Assembly (NCBI RefSeq): GCF_029626265.1
Contig: NZ_JARUBN010000001.1
Span: 7,939,001-8,003,000 of the forward strand
Source: Micromonospora sp. WMMD1102
GTDB lineage: Bacteria > Actinomycetota > Actinomycetes > Mycobacteriales > Micromonosporaceae
Direction of reading: 5' to 3'
Length of the DNA: 64,000 nucleotides
A program made the translations under genes and the position numbers. Shown one piece after another: positions 9,015 to 18,300 of the stretch (position 1 is the stretch's first letter; every line of letters begins with the position of its first letter). The notes beneath the pieces are model-generated. The model ran no database searches. It had not been told where the DNA came from and saw nothing but the letters and a program-made list of their open reading frames with translations.

Positions 9015-9422
9015 CCAGGTCACCTCGACAGGGTACGTGAGTCGACACAGCGGGCGCGCCCTGCGTACTTTCCCCATTTCCTGCGGGCGCTGGCCTCGTT
9101 GTGTTAAACGCACGACCCCTGGTGCGCGGTTGCGGGCTCCTTGCTGCAGAGTCTCCTCCCTCCGGGAAGTCTCCGCAGCGTTTTCGCAGATCGCGGCCGG
9201 GTAGTCAGGGCCGGATTGCCGGATGATGCGTCAATAAATGTCCGGGTTGACGGATTTGGCTGACAACGTTGCGTAATCGATTGACTACAGAGCATGATGG
9301 TCGGGCGAGAGAAACGCATGTCGTCCGTGGTGCCCGGGGGAGGGCGGCACGGATGGCCGGGGGGTTATCGCCGGCTGACCGGCTCTGGTCGGTAGCGGGA
9401 CTGCAAGGGGGGACAGGAACAG
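9015..9422. promoter_or_regulatory. Divergent intergenic region between ponA2 and wblA
   Basis: This 408-bp gap must contain the promoters of both flanking genes. One plausible wblA-side signal is TTGACG near 9247 followed after 17 bp by TGCGTA, and TTGACT occurs near 9280. Both have poor -10 boxes. No RNA gene or conserved small ORF was recognised. Only the Shine-Dalgarno sequences beside each start are convincing. Confidence 0.4.
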
Positions 9423-9722
9423 ATGGGCATGATCACAGATTGGCCCACGTTGGCGGCGTGTCAGAACGGTGATCCTGACGCGCTGTTCGTGCAGGGCGCC
9501 GAACAGAACGTGGCGAAGCGGATCTGCCGCAGCTGCCCGGTGCGGTACGAGTGCCTGGCCGACGCGCTCGACAACCGCATCGAGTTCGGCGTGTGGGGTG
9601 GCATGACCGAACGCGAACGTCGGGCGCTGCTGCGTCGTCACCCGCAGGTGGCGAGCTGGCGCAAGATGTTCGAAGCGGCCTTGAAGAACAAGGACAAGGT
9701 CCTGGTCAACGCCGGCGCGTAG
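9423..9722 (+). CDS. wblA: WhiB-family iron-sulfur regulator (WhiB4/WblA type)
   Basis: The 99-residue protein has the four cluster-binding cysteines C13, C35, C38 and C44 (C-x2-C-x5-C) and the turn GVWGGMTERERRALLRR. A basic C-terminal helix follows. WhiB proteins bind a [4Fe-4S] cluster sensitive to O2 and NO and act with the principal sigma factor. The sequence and the position between ponA2 and the ArsA pair point to the WhiB4/WblA subfamily, which controls the onset of differentiation and redox responses in streptomycetes and mycobacteria. A purine-rich site (GGGGGGACAGG) precedes the ATG. The gene converges on the ArsA gene, with a short GC hairpin at 9731-9747 between them. Confidence 0.93.
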   Translation: MGMITDWPTLAACQNGDPDALFVQGAEQNVAKRICRSCPVRYECLADALDNRIEFGVWGGMTERERRALLRRHPQVASWRKMFEAALKNKDKVLVNAGA

Positions 9723-9746
9723 CTGGCGACACCGGCTGACAGCCGG

Positions 9747-10895
9747 TCACCGCCGGCTGATCGCGGCACCTATCGTGCGCAGCCCGTCGACGTCGTGCAC
9801 GTCGGCGGGCTGAGCCGTCACCGCCACCGTCGGTACCGCCGGGAAGGCGTCCGTGAAGACCCGGGCGACCCGCCGCTCCCGCGCCGCCTGCTGCACCAGC
9901 GCGGCGTGCGCCAACAGGGTCTCGACGGTCGACTCGTGGCCGCCCAGCTCCACCAGCCGCTCGGCCGCGGCCAGGCTCTCGGCCGCGGTGGGCCGCTCCA
10001 CCGCCGGCCGGTGCACCCGGTTGAGCACCAGACCGGCCAGCGGCATCCGCTCCTGGCCGAGCCGGCCCGCGAAGTACGCCGCCTCCCGGACCGCGTCCGG
10101 CTCCGGCACCGCCACCAGCACGAACGCCGTCTCCCGGGCCTGGAGCACCCGGTACGTCTGCTCGGCGCGCTGCCGGAAGCCCCCGAACATCGAGTCGAGC
10201 GCCGCCACGAAGCCGGACAGGTCAGTGAGCAACTGGGCGCCGAGCACCTTCTGCACCACCCGGGAGAACATCCCGAACGAGGCGGTGACCAGGCTGAACA
10301 TGCTCCGTCCACCGCTGCGGGCCGGTGCCAGCAGCAGCCGCAGCATCCGGCCGTCCAGGAACCGGGAGAGCCGGGCCGGCGCGTCCAGGAAGTCCAGGGC
10401 CGACCGGGACGGCGGGGTGTCGACCACGATCAGGTCCCACTCGCCCCGGGCGTGCAACTGGCCCAGCTTCTCCATCGCCATGTATTCCTGGGTACCGGCG
10501 AAGGTCGAACTCATCGCCTGGTAGAACGGGTTCGCGAAGATCTCCGCCGCCTTCGCCGGATCGGTGTGCGCGAGCACCACGTCGTCGAAGGTCCGCTTCA
10601 TGTCCAGCATCATGGCGTGCAGCTCGCCGCCGCTCGCCTCGACGTCGATCCCCTTGACCTGCCGGGGAGTGTTGTCCAGCTCGTTGAGCCCGAGCGACTG
10701 GGCCAGCCGTCGGGCCGGGTCGATGGTCAGCACCACCGTACGCCGGCCGTGCCGCTCGGCCGCCCGGAGCGCGAGGGCGGCCGCCGTGGTGGTCTTGCCC
10801 ACCCCGCCCGAGCCGCAGCAGACCACGATCCGGACGCCTGGGTCGGCGAGGATCTGGTCGATGTCCAGCTCCGGCACTGGGTGATCGGGACGCAC
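9747..10895 (-). CDS. ArsA-family ATPase (Rv3680-type)
   Basis: The protein has an N-terminal P-loop CCGSGGVGKTTTAAAL of the deviant SIMIBI type (near residue 29), TIDPARRLAQSLG, and IVVDTPPSRSALDFL in the switch II region. This is the half-size ArsA/Get3 architecture. Mycobacterial relatives form a heteromeric ATPase from two neighbouring genes and are implicated in metabolic and cell-wall stress survival, and the second subunit gene follows here upstream. GTG at 10895 was preferred over an adjacent TTG at 10898 because TACGCT lies 6 bp before it, consistent with a leaderless transcript. A palindromic repeat separates it from the upstream gene, so the two may be transcribed separately. Confidence 0.88.
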   Translation of the reverse strand: MRPDHPVPELDIDQILADPGVRIVVCCGSGGVGKTTTAAALALRAAERHGRRTVVLTIDPARRLAQSLGLNELDNTPRQVKGIDVEASGGELHAMMLDMKRTFDDVVLAHTDPAKAAEIFANPFYQAMSSTFAGTQEYMAMEKLGQLHARGEWDLIVVDTPPSRSALDFLDAPARLSRFLDGRMLRLLLAPARSGGRSMFSLVTASFGMFSRVVQKVLGAQLLTDLSGFVAALDSMFGGFRQRAEQTYRVLQARETAFVLVAVPEPDAVREAAYFAGRLGQERMPLAGLVLNRVHRPAVERPTAAESLAAAERLVELGGHESTVETLLAHAALVQQAARERRVARVFTDAFPAVPTVAVTAQPADVHDVDGLRTIGAAISRR

Positions 10896-10962
10896 CAACC
10901 GAGCGTATCGGGACGACGCGCCGCCGACGGCGTGGTGCCACTCAGGTGTGAGTCAATCGGCT

Positions 10963-11030
10963 CTGAGGTGTAAGGAAGGGCCCCCGGTTATCGCTTTTCG
11001 TTGTAGAGGGGGCCCTTCCTTACACCTCAG
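10963..11030. repeat. Palindromic repeat copy 1 (23-bp perfect arms), supplies a stop codon
   Basis: The arms 10963-10985 and 11008-11030 are perfect complements (core TGTAAGGAAGGGCCCCC) around a 22-nt loop containing TTATCG and GTTGTAG. The minus-strand TGA of the ArsA-type gene lies at 11027-11029, inside the right arm. Related copies lie at 27237-27304 and 51704-51755. It can form a strong hairpin and probably terminates transcription of the upstream gene. Confidence 0.9.
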
Positions 11031-12016
11031 TCGGCGGTGAGCAGCGTGTGGGCGATGAGGTCCAGGCCGGTGCGGTCCACTCCTTCGGCCAGCAGCGGCA
11101 GCTCCACCAGGGGCAACCCGAGTTCGACCAGGTCAGCCCGGAGCGACTCCTCCAACTCCCGCCGGACGAGCTGGTCCCGGGCCTCGGCGTGCAGGCCGGC
11201 GACGGTCGCCCGGTCGGTCGGCAACCCGGCGGCGGCCAGCCCCCGGCGCAGTTCCGCCTGGCTGACCCTGCCGGCCAGCAGCGGCGGACGGGTCGCGTTC
11301 AGGATCACCCGGCCGACCGGGATCCGCAGGCCGTTCAGGTCGGTGATCGCGTCGATGGTCTCCTGGACCGGCATCTCCTCCAGCAGCGTGACCACGTGTA
11401 CCGAGGTCATCGGGGAGCGCAGCAGTGCCGCCACCCCCTCGCTCTGGGTCTTGATCGGGCCGACCTTGGCCAGCCGGGCGGTCTCGGCCGTGACGTTCAG
11501 GAACCGGCCGATCCGACCGGTCGGCGGAGCGTCCAGCACCACCGCGTCGTACACCCGGCGCCGGTCCGCCGTCCGGGTGGTGGCCTCCTTGACCTTGCCG
11601 GTGAGCAGTACGTCCCGCAGCCCCGGTGCGATCGTGGTGGCGAAGTCGATGGCGCCGAGCTTGCGCAGTGCCCGGCCGGCCGCCCCGAGCTTGTAGAACA
11701 TGTCGAGGTACTCCAGGAGCGCCTCCTCGGAGTCGACGGCCAGCGCGCGCACCTCACCGCCGCCAGGGGCGGTGGCGATCGACCGCTCCTCGTACGGCAG
11801 CGGGTCGGTGCCGAAGAGCTGGGCGATGCCCTGCCGGCTCTCCACCTCGACGAGCAGGGTACGGCGACCACCGCTGGCCAGCGCCAGTGCCAGCCCGGCG
11901 GCGACAGTGGTCTTGCCGGTCCCGCCCTTACCGGTGATCACGTGCAGCCGGGCCGGCCACCGGGCACTCGCCCGGTCGGCGTCCACCCGATCGCCCGACT
12001 CCTCGCCCACTCGCAT
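11027..12016 (-). CDS. ArsA-family ATPase (Rv3679-type)
   Basis: The 329-residue product has P-loop TGKGGTGKTTVAAGLAL (near residue 30), LLVEVESRQGIAQLFG and VVLDAPPTGRIGRFL. It is the second member of the ArsA pair; the homologous mycobacterial pair works as one complex. It lacks the Cys-rich arsenite site of true ArsA and no arsenic genes are nearby, so arsenite export is not implied. TAGGCT lies 6 bp before the ATG, consistent with a leaderless start. A GTG two codons later would have a GGAGG at normal spacing, so the start is uncertain by two residues. The stop codon is provided by the palindromic repeat. Confidence 0.88.
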   Translation of the reverse strand: MRVGEESGDRVDADRASARWPARLHVITGKGGTGKTTVAAGLALALASGGRRTLLVEVESRQGIAQLFGTDPLPYEERSIATAPGGGEVRALAVDSEEALLEYLDMFYKLGAAGRALRKLGAIDFATTIAPGLRDVLLTGKVKEATTRTADRRRVYDAVVLDAPPTGRIGRFLNVTAETARLAKVGPIKTQSEGVAALLRSPMTSVHVVTLLEEMPVQETIDAITDLNGLRIPVGRVILNATRPPLLAGRVSQAELRRGLAAAGLPTDRATVAGLHAEARDQLVRRELEESLRADLVELGLPLVELPLLAEGVDRTGLDLIAHTLLTAD

Positions 12017-12164
12017 CCTCCGAGCCTAACCAGCGCCGGAGCACGGCCAGCCCCGGGAGCATGGCCGCCGGCCGGCCGGATCAGCCCCGACGCGGTCCCG
12101 ATGCGTCCCGATGCGGTCCCGGCGAGGTCCCGACGCGGACCTGGCGGGCCGGGGCGGCGGGGCA

Positions 12165-13421
12165 TCAGGCGACGTCGCAGACCCACCAGCCGGTTTCGCG
12201 CACCACCACGAAGGTCAGCTGCTGTTCCACCGACCGCTCGTCGCCGGTCGTCATGGTCAGTCTGGTCGACACGACGGCCCGGTCGGCGGTCTGCTCGTCG
12301 ACCCTGGGTGTGGTCCACCGGAACCGCGCGGTGTCGTACCGCCCGGCGAAGTTCGCCACCTCCTGGATTTTCGCGGCGATCGCGTCGGCGTCCCGGGCGG
12401 CCGAGCAGACCAGGCTGCTCGCCCGGTCGGCGTCCCGTTCGCCGTACACGGCGGTCAGGAACTCGTCCACGGCGACGACCGGGTCGCCAGCCCCCTCACC
12501 CTGCTCCGCACCCCGGATCACCAGTACGGCGGAGACCGCGCCCACTACGCAGAGGAGCAGTGTGACGGCCAGTGCGACCGATGCGACGACCAGGCCGCGC
12601 CGTTTCTGCCAGCGGGCGGCGGGTGCGGCCGGCGGATGAGCGGGAGGTACCGGATAGCCCGGCCCGGCCGGTCCTGGTCCAGGCTGCCCGGCGTAATAGC
12701 CAGCCGGACCGGGCTGTCCTGGTATCGGCGTCCCCGGCGCCCCGTGTCCGGGTGGCGTCGACACCGGCGGGGCGGAGCTGGGTGGGCTGGAGGGCGGTGG
12801 GTCGGCCGGCATCGGCGGCGCCGACGGGGCGTCCGCCGTCATCCCCGGGTCCATCGGCGCGGTCGCCTCGGTCGCTTCCGTCGCCCCGGTCGCCCCGGTC
12901 GCCTCGGTCGCTTCCGTCGCCCCGGTCGGTTCGGTGGCTTGCGTCGGACCCAGGCGGGCAGTTGCCTCAGCAGCAGGGGGAGCCAACAGTGCGGTCGCGG
13001 CCGCCGAGGGAGTCCTGTCCGCCGGGGTCGTCGTCTCCGCCGGGGTCGTCGTCTCCGCCGGGGTCGTCGTGTCTACCGGAGCGGTCGTGTCTTCCGGAGC
13101 GGTCGTGTCTCCCGAGGCTGCTGGGGTCGGTCGGGTTGGCGGGGCGATCCGCTGGGTCGGCAGCTCCGGTGAGGTCGGAACCCGCTCGACCGGTTCCTCG
13201 TCGGACTCGTCCTCGGCCGGCCCGGCCCCGGCCGGTCTGTCTGCCGCCGCCGAGGCGTCTGCCGGTCGTTCCGTCGCATCCACCGCGATCGGACGAGTCG
13301 ACTCGTCCGGCGGCGGGGGCTCGGCTGGTGCCGGTGCCTCCGGCGAGGGTGTCTGCTCGGCCGGTGGTGAGGGCTCGGCCGGCGGGTGGGCGGGTTCGTC
13401 GCCGTCGGACGGTTGCCTCAT
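12165..13421 (-). CDS. Single-pass membrane protein with long Pro/Thr/Glu-rich N-terminal region
   Basis: The product has 418 residues. Residues 1 to about 285 are low-complexity, rich in Pro, Thr, Glu and Ala, with short repeats such as DTTAPEDTTAP and TEATEATGATGATEATEAT. A transmembrane helix (VASVALAVTLLLCVVGAVSAVLVI) then leads to an exported C-terminal domain of about 110 residues. That domain (DEFLTAVYGERDADRASSLVC...WWVCDVA) looks like the lumazine-binding/NTF2-like extracellular domain common in actinobacteria, with two cysteines that may pair. The start at 13421 follows GGGGAGA; the ORF extends 13 codons further without support. The function is unknown. It is adjacent to the ArsA pair in the same direction but 148 bp away. 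Confidence 0.75.
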   Translation of the reverse strand: MRQPSDGDEPAHPPAEPSPPAEQTPSPEAPAPAEPPPPDESTRPIAVDATERPADASAAADRPAGAGPAEDESDEEPVERVPTSPELPTQRIAPPTRPTPAASGDTTAPEDTTAPVDTTTPAETTTPAETTTPADRTPSAAATALLAPPAAEATARLGPTQATEPTGATEATEATGATGATEATEATAPMDPGMTADAPSAPPMPADPPPSSPPSSAPPVSTPPGHGAPGTPIPGQPGPAGYYAGQPGPGPAGPGYPVPPAHPPAAPAARWQKRRGLVVASVALAVTLLLCVVGAVSAVLVIRGAEQGEGAGDPVVAVDEFLTAVYGERDADRASSLVCSAARDADAIAAKIQEVANFAGRYDTARFRWTTPRVDEQTADRAVVSTRLTMTTGDERSVEQQLTFVVVRETGWWVCDVA

Positions 13422-13690
13422 GTCTCCCCAATCCCCGCACGGCCCCGATGCGGTGGTCAAGGCGCCGGCCGGCGGGTCGGGAGGGCTGGCGTGGTCCGTG
13501 GGTGTGGCGGAAGGGCTGTGGCGACCCGCCCCGGCAGGGTATCCCGGCCCGCCCGACCGGAGCAGCCACGCCTACGCGCCGTGGGACAGAGCCCGGTTCC
13601 GCCGGCACCATTCGGGAGGCGTACGCGTACCGCCGGGGCCGCAGCCCGTAGGCTGTCGCCGACAAGTCCGAGACGAGGAGACCTCTAGCG

Positions 13691-13846
13691 ATGCAGAAGT
13701 GGGAGTACGCCACGGTGCCGCTGCTCACGCACGCCACCAAGCAGATTCTCGACAACTGGGGCGAGGACGGCTGGGAGCTTGTGGCGGTGATACCCGGTCC
13801 GAACCCGGAGCAGCTCGTCGCGTATCTCAAGCGGGCCAAGTCGTGA
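13691..13846 (+). CDS. Small DUF4177-type protein (Rv3678A-like)
   Basis: The 51-residue product starts MQKWEYATVPLLTHATKQIL and contains DNWGEDGWELVAVIPG, the pattern of DUF4177 proteins. These are small, probably one alpha/beta unit, and of unknown function. The ATG is 9 bp after a GAGGAG-like site. The stop overlaps the GTG of ridA in the sequence GTGA, so the two are translationally coupled. A small protein of this kind lies at the same place in mycobacteria. Confidence 0.82.
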   Translation: MQKWEYATVPLLTHATKQILDNWGEDGWELVAVIPGPNPEQLVAYLKRAKS

Positions 13847-14304
13847 CGGCTGGGCCACACGCCAAGCTCGCCGAGTTGGGCCTGCTGCTCCCCGAGGTGG
13901 TGCCGCCGCTGGCCGCGTACGTGCCGGCGGTGCAGTCCGGCCGCCAGGTCTACGTCTCCGGCCAGTTGCCAATCCGGGACGGCAAGCTGCTGGCCACCGG
14001 CCGGGTCGGTGCGGGGGTCTCGGCCGACCAGGCGAAGGACCTGGCGGAGCAGTGTGCGCTCAACGCCCTCGCCGCGATCGACGCGCTGGTGGGCCTGGAG
14101 AGCGTCGTCAAGATCGTCAAGGTGAGCGGTTTCGTGGCCTCCGCCGACGGGTTCACCGGGCAGCCCGGCGTGCTCAATGGCGCCTCAGAGCTGTTCGGCA
14201 CCGTGTTCGGCGAGGCCGGCCGGCATGCCCGCAGCGCGGTCGGGGTCGCCGAGCTGCCGCTGGGTGCGCCGGTCGAGATCGACGTCATCGTCGAGGTGGC
14301 CTGA
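13843..14304 (+). CDS. RidA-family (YjgF/YER057c/UK114) protein
   Basis: The 153-residue product belongs to the RidA family, whose members hydrolyse reactive enamine/imine intermediates released by PLP enzymes. Visible family features are the segment [15 protein letters not shown], the central [16 protein letters not shown] and the end [16 protein letters not shown]. The usual catalytic Arg of the deaminase subgroup (CxxxR...E) is not obvious, so the reaction may differ from canonical RidA; this form is longer (Rv3678c-like). The GTG start overlaps the preceding stop by 4 bp. The 3' end is partly duplicated beyond the stop. Confidence 0.87.
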   Translation: MTAGPHAKLAELGLLLPEVVPPLAAYVPAVQSGRQVYVSGQLPIRDGKLLATGRVGAGVSADQAKDLAEQCALNALAAIDALVGLESVVKIVKVSGFVASADGFTGQPGVLNGASELFGTVFGEAGRHARSAVGVAELPLGAPVEIDVIVEVA

Positions 14305-14326
14305 GCCGGTCGAGGTGGCCCGAGTC
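14290..14326 (+). repeat. 19-bp tandem duplication across the ridA stop codon
   Basis: The last codons of ridA with its TGA (from 14290) are repeated directly downstream (from 14309) with the stop changed to CGA. Confidence 0.75.
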
Positions 14327-14453
14327 AGCCCCGGGCTGAGCCGCGTCCGCATCTGCATCCGCATCCGCACCTGGCCCGGCGGACGGCCGTCGGACCCGAG
14401 CCGGAACGCGGCAGGTCACGGACTGTTCGCCCGCGGGTCGTACCATCTCTGCC

Positions 14454-15356
14454 ATGACCGGGCACGTGACCGCGCCGGCGGCGGCGCTTGCCGACCAGCT
14501 GCCGAGCTGGGCGGCGCTGGTCCGGGCACCCAACCCGGGGCCGATGACCCTGGACGGCACCAACACCTGGGTGTTGGGGGTGCCCGGCGCGGGCGAGGTG
14601 GTCGTGATCGACCCCGGACCGCTGGACGAGGGTCACCTGGCCGCCGTGGCCGAGCACGGTCGGGTCGCCGCGGTGCTGGTCACGCACGGCCACCCCGACC
14701 ACACCGAGGGGCTGGACAGGTTCCTGGAGCTGACCGGCGCCGAGCAGCTGACCGCCCGCTGCGCGTGGTCGAACGTCGAACTGGCCGGCCTGCGGATCCG
14801 GCTGCTGCCCACCCCGGGCCACACCGCCGACTCGCTCTGCTTCGTCGTCGACGGTGCTGGCGAGCGGGCCGTCCTCACCGGCGACACCATCCTGGGCCGG
14901 GGCACCACGGTCGTCGCGCACCCCGACGGTGATCTCGGGGACTACCTGGCCAGCCTGGCGAAGCTGACCGAGTTCTCCGGCGTACCGGCGCTGCCCGGAC
15001 ACGGGCCGCCGCTGGCCGACTGTGCCGCCGCGGCCCGGTTCTACCTGGCCCACCGGCACGCCCGGCTCGACCAGGTCCGCGCGGCGCTCGGCCGGGGGGC
15101 GCGGACCGCCGCCGAGGTGGTGGCGACGGTCTACGCGGACGTGGACCGGTCGCTCTGGCCGGCGGCCGAGTGGTCGGTCCGGGCCCAGCTCGGCTATCTC
15201 GGTCATTCGGACCAGGCGGGCGATTCCGGTCTGGACCAGGCGGGCGGTTCCGGTCCGGACCAGGCGGGCGATTCCGGTCAGGGGAGCCGGAAATCCGGCC
15301 CCGTCGCGCAGAACCGGGAATCCGGCCCGGGGTCCGGTGGGTTGGAAAATCCGTGA
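14454..15356 (+). CDS. Metallo-beta-lactamase-fold hydrolase (Rv3677c-type)
   Basis: The 300-residue cytosolic hydrolase has the zinc motif THGHPDH, then PTPGHT, TGDTILG and LPGHGPP. A C-terminal winged-helix-like region follows, as in LACTB2-type endoribonucleases; the substrate is unknown. TACCAT lies 7 bp before the ATG, suggesting a leaderless message. The last 50 residues are low-complexity and contain three copies of an 8-residue unit (DQAGDSGL-like), absent from the core fold. The stop overlaps the GTG of the cyclase gene (GTGA). In mycobacteria the homologue sits next to crp; here 17 kb intervenes. Confidence 0.88.
   Translation: MTGHVTAPAAALADQLPSWAALVRAPNPGPMTLDGTNTWVLGVPGAGEVVVIDPGPLDEGHLAAVAEHGRVAAVLVTHGHPDHTEGLDRFLELTGAEQLTARCAWSNVELAGLRIRLLPTPGHTADSLCFVVDGAGERAVLTGDTILGRGTTVVAHPDGDLGDYLASLAKLTEFSGVPALPGHGPPLADCAAAARFYLAHRHARLDQVRAALGRGARTAAEVVATVYADVDRSLWPAAEWSVRAQLGYLGHSDQAGDSGLDQAGGSGPDQAGDSGQGSRKSGPVAQNRESGPGSGGLENP
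15209..15280 (+). repeat. Three 24-bp tandem repeats in the hydrolase 3' end
   Basis: Units start at 15209, 15233 and 15257 (ggaccaggcgggcgattccg core) and keep the frame, adding eight residues each. Confidence 0.88.
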
Positions 15357-18300
15357 CCTGCCCGGTGTGTGGAACTGTCGCCGTACCCGGTGCGCGGTTC
15401 TGCCACAACTGTGGAGTCGCGCTGCCGGCTGCCGCGACCCTGCCGCAAGCGGAGCGCCGCGTCGTAACGGTGCTCTTCGGTGATTTGTCCGATTTTACCT
15501 CCTGGTCGGAAGACCTCGACCCCGAGCGGGTCAGTACGGTCACCGACCGGGTCCTCGCCGCGCTCGCCGGTGCGGTCAAGACCTTCGGCGGGCACGTCGA
15601 CAAGCTGACCGGCGACGGGATCATGGCCGTCTTCGGCGCCCCCGTCGCGCACGAGGACGACGCCGAGCGGGCCGTCCGGGCGGCGCTGTCGATGCAGCGC
15701 GCGGTGCGCCGGGTCCTCGACGACGAGCAGGGCGGCGGAGCCCCGCTCGGCCTGCGGGTCGGGCTGAACACCGGTGACGTCGTCGCCGGGATCCAGGCCT
15801 CGATCGAGTACACCGTCATCGGCGACACCGTGAACACCGCCGCCCGGCTGGCCGACGCCGCCGCGATCGGCGCCGTCTATGCCGGTGCGCGTACGGCGGC
15901 GGCAACCCGGCGGGTCGCCTCCTGGCGGCAGCTCCGGCCGCTGCGGCTGAAGGGCAAGCGGGAGCCGGTCGAGGCGTACGAGCTGCTGGGCCTGCTGGAC
16001 GCACCCGGCACCCGCTCCGGGCTCGGTGACGAGGCACCGTTCGTCGGGCGGGAGACCGAGATCGGCCGGGTCGCCGGCCGACTCGCCGAGGTGATCGACC
16101 AGGGGCAGCCGCGGGTACTGCTGATGACCGCCGAGGCGGGGATCGGCAAGTCCCGGTTCGCCGCCGAGGTCGAGCGGCTGGCCGCCGGTTACGACGTCGG
16201 CGCCGGCCGCTACGCGACACACACCGGTGCCCGGGTGCTCTCGGTGAAGTGCGCGGCGTTCGGTGAGCGCCGCCGGCTGGCCCCGCTCGCCGACCTGGTC
16301 CGGGCCGCCGTCGGCCTGCCGGACAGCCCGGCCACCGCCGTCACCCGGCCGGTGGTGGAGGAGCGGCTGCGCCGGCTCGGCCAGCGGCTCTCCCGATATC
16401 GGCCGGACCCGCCGCCGGTCGCCGTCGACCTGCTGCTCGCCCTGCTGGGCTATGCCGAGCTGCCGCCCGCGCACGGCACCGTGCCGGCGGGACCCGCCGA
16501 GTGGTCGGCCGGCGAACCGGGCCCGGACTCGGACGCTATCCCGGCCGCCGTCGCCGAGCTGCTGAGCGCGCTCGCCGCCGAGACACCGCTCGCCGTCATC
16601 GTCGACGACCTGCACGACGCCACCCCGGAGACCGTCGACGCGCTCGGCGTGACCCTGTCCCGGCTGACCGGTCCGGTACTGGTGCTGCTGTTCGGTCGCC
16701 CCGAGCTGGTCCGGACCGCCGGTGCGCTGACCCGGGTCTCCGACGCCGAGGTGCACGCGCTGCCGCCGTTGCGCGGTGCGGACGCCGCCCGGCTGCTGAC
16801 CGCGTACCTCGGTGGGGGGCGGCTGCCCCAGGCCGACGTGGACCGGCTGCTCGCCACCGCCCAGGGCAACCCGTTCTACCTCGCCGAGCTGGTCACCCTG
16901 CTGATGGAGCGGGGCGCGCTGACCACCGTGCGCGGCCGGGGGTCGGCCGGGATCTGGCGGCTGGCGCCCGGTTCGCTCGGCAGCCGGCTGCTCTCCCGGG
17001 ACCTCGCCGCCGTGCTGGCGGCCCGGATCGACGCGCTGCCGGCGGACGCCCGGGCGGCGTTGCGGGACGCGGCGGTGGTCGGCGACACGGTGCCGGCCGG
17101 CGCGCTGGAGGCGCTGCGCGAGCGGCGGGCCGGCCGCGAGGGGCGCCCCACCGCCGTCGTCGCGGTCGAACTGGAGCGGGCCGTCGAGGAGCTGCTCCAG
17201 CGCCGGATGCTGCACCGCAACCGGGACGGCTACATCTTCGCCACCCCGCTGATGCGGGAGGCCGTCTACGCCGGCATCGGCAAGGCCGACCTCGCCGACC
17301 GGCACGCCGCGCTCGCCGAGTGGGCCGCCCCGCCGAACCCGGGTGCCGGGCTGGCCGAGGCGGTCCCGTCCGGGGCGAGCGGGCTGCCGACAGCCGAACG
17401 CGACGCGTTCGTCGCCGAGCACGCCGAACGGGCCAGCGCCCTCGCCGACGTGATCAGCCTGCGACCCGACGCCACCGCCCGGAACGTGGCGCCGCTCGGG
17501 ATGGCCGCGCTGGGCCGCTCCGCCCGCCGGGCACTCGCCGCCGGGGAACCGGCCCAGGCGGTCGAGTACGCCGAACGCGCCGCCCGGCTCGCCGGTGAGT
17601 CGGTACCCGGTGGCGACCGGCTGGTGCACGCCCGCGCCCTGCTCCAGGTGGGGCGGATCGCCGAGGCGCTGGCCTTCGCCGAGAAGATCGGCGCGAACGC
17701 CGGTGACGACGTGGCGGTACGGGCCGGGGCACTGCTGGTGGTCGGTCAGGCGTACCTGGCCCAGGGCGACCAGGCGCGGGCGGTGCACTCCTGGCAGGAG
17801 GCGTTGCAGGTGGCGACCCGGCACGACCTGCCGGGACCGCGCGCCTCGGCGATGCGGCGGCTCGGGATGGCGGACTTCGTCAGCGGGCGGCTGAGCCAGG
17901 CCAGCAGCCGGTTCGCCGGGGCGTACCAGGTCAACCTGGATGCCGACGACCCCCGGGGGCAGGCCTGGTCGCTACAGAACCTGGCCTGGGTGACGACCAC
18001 CCGGGGCGACTTCGCCGGCACCGACGCGGTGCTCGGCCGGGCGGCCCGGCTCTTCGCCGAGATCGACGATCCGGTGGGCCGGGCCTGGTTGCGCGGCACC
18101 ACCGCGTTCGCCCGGCTGCTCGCCGGCCGGCTCGGCGAGGCACGCCGGCTGGCCCAGGTCTTCCTGCCGTTCGGCGAGCGGGTCAGCGAGGCGTGGGCGG
18201 TGGGTACGCTGCGCGCGGTGGAGGCGTTCGCCGCCGCCGAACTCGGTGAACTCGCCGACGCCGACCGCGAGGCGCGGCGGGCGTACCGGGACTTCGCCGC

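Noticed and set aside
6543..9107. Very long open frame (854 codons) antisense to ponA2, and similar long antisense frames across the window
   Set aside because: High GC makes stops rare on the opposite strand. The translations are Arg/Gly/His/Pro-rich with no motifs, while the sense frame has complete catalytic boxes.
9747..12016. Arsenite efflux ATPases
   Set aside because: The ArsA fold is clear, but no arsenite-binding cysteine cluster or arsB/arsR genes are present, and the context matches the mycobacterial Rv3679-Rv3680 pair.
12934..13842. N-terminal extension of ridA through the upstream region
   Set aside because: The open frame crosses the divergent promoter and the DUF4177 gene. 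The GTG at 13843 in a GTGA overlap starts the conserved domain.
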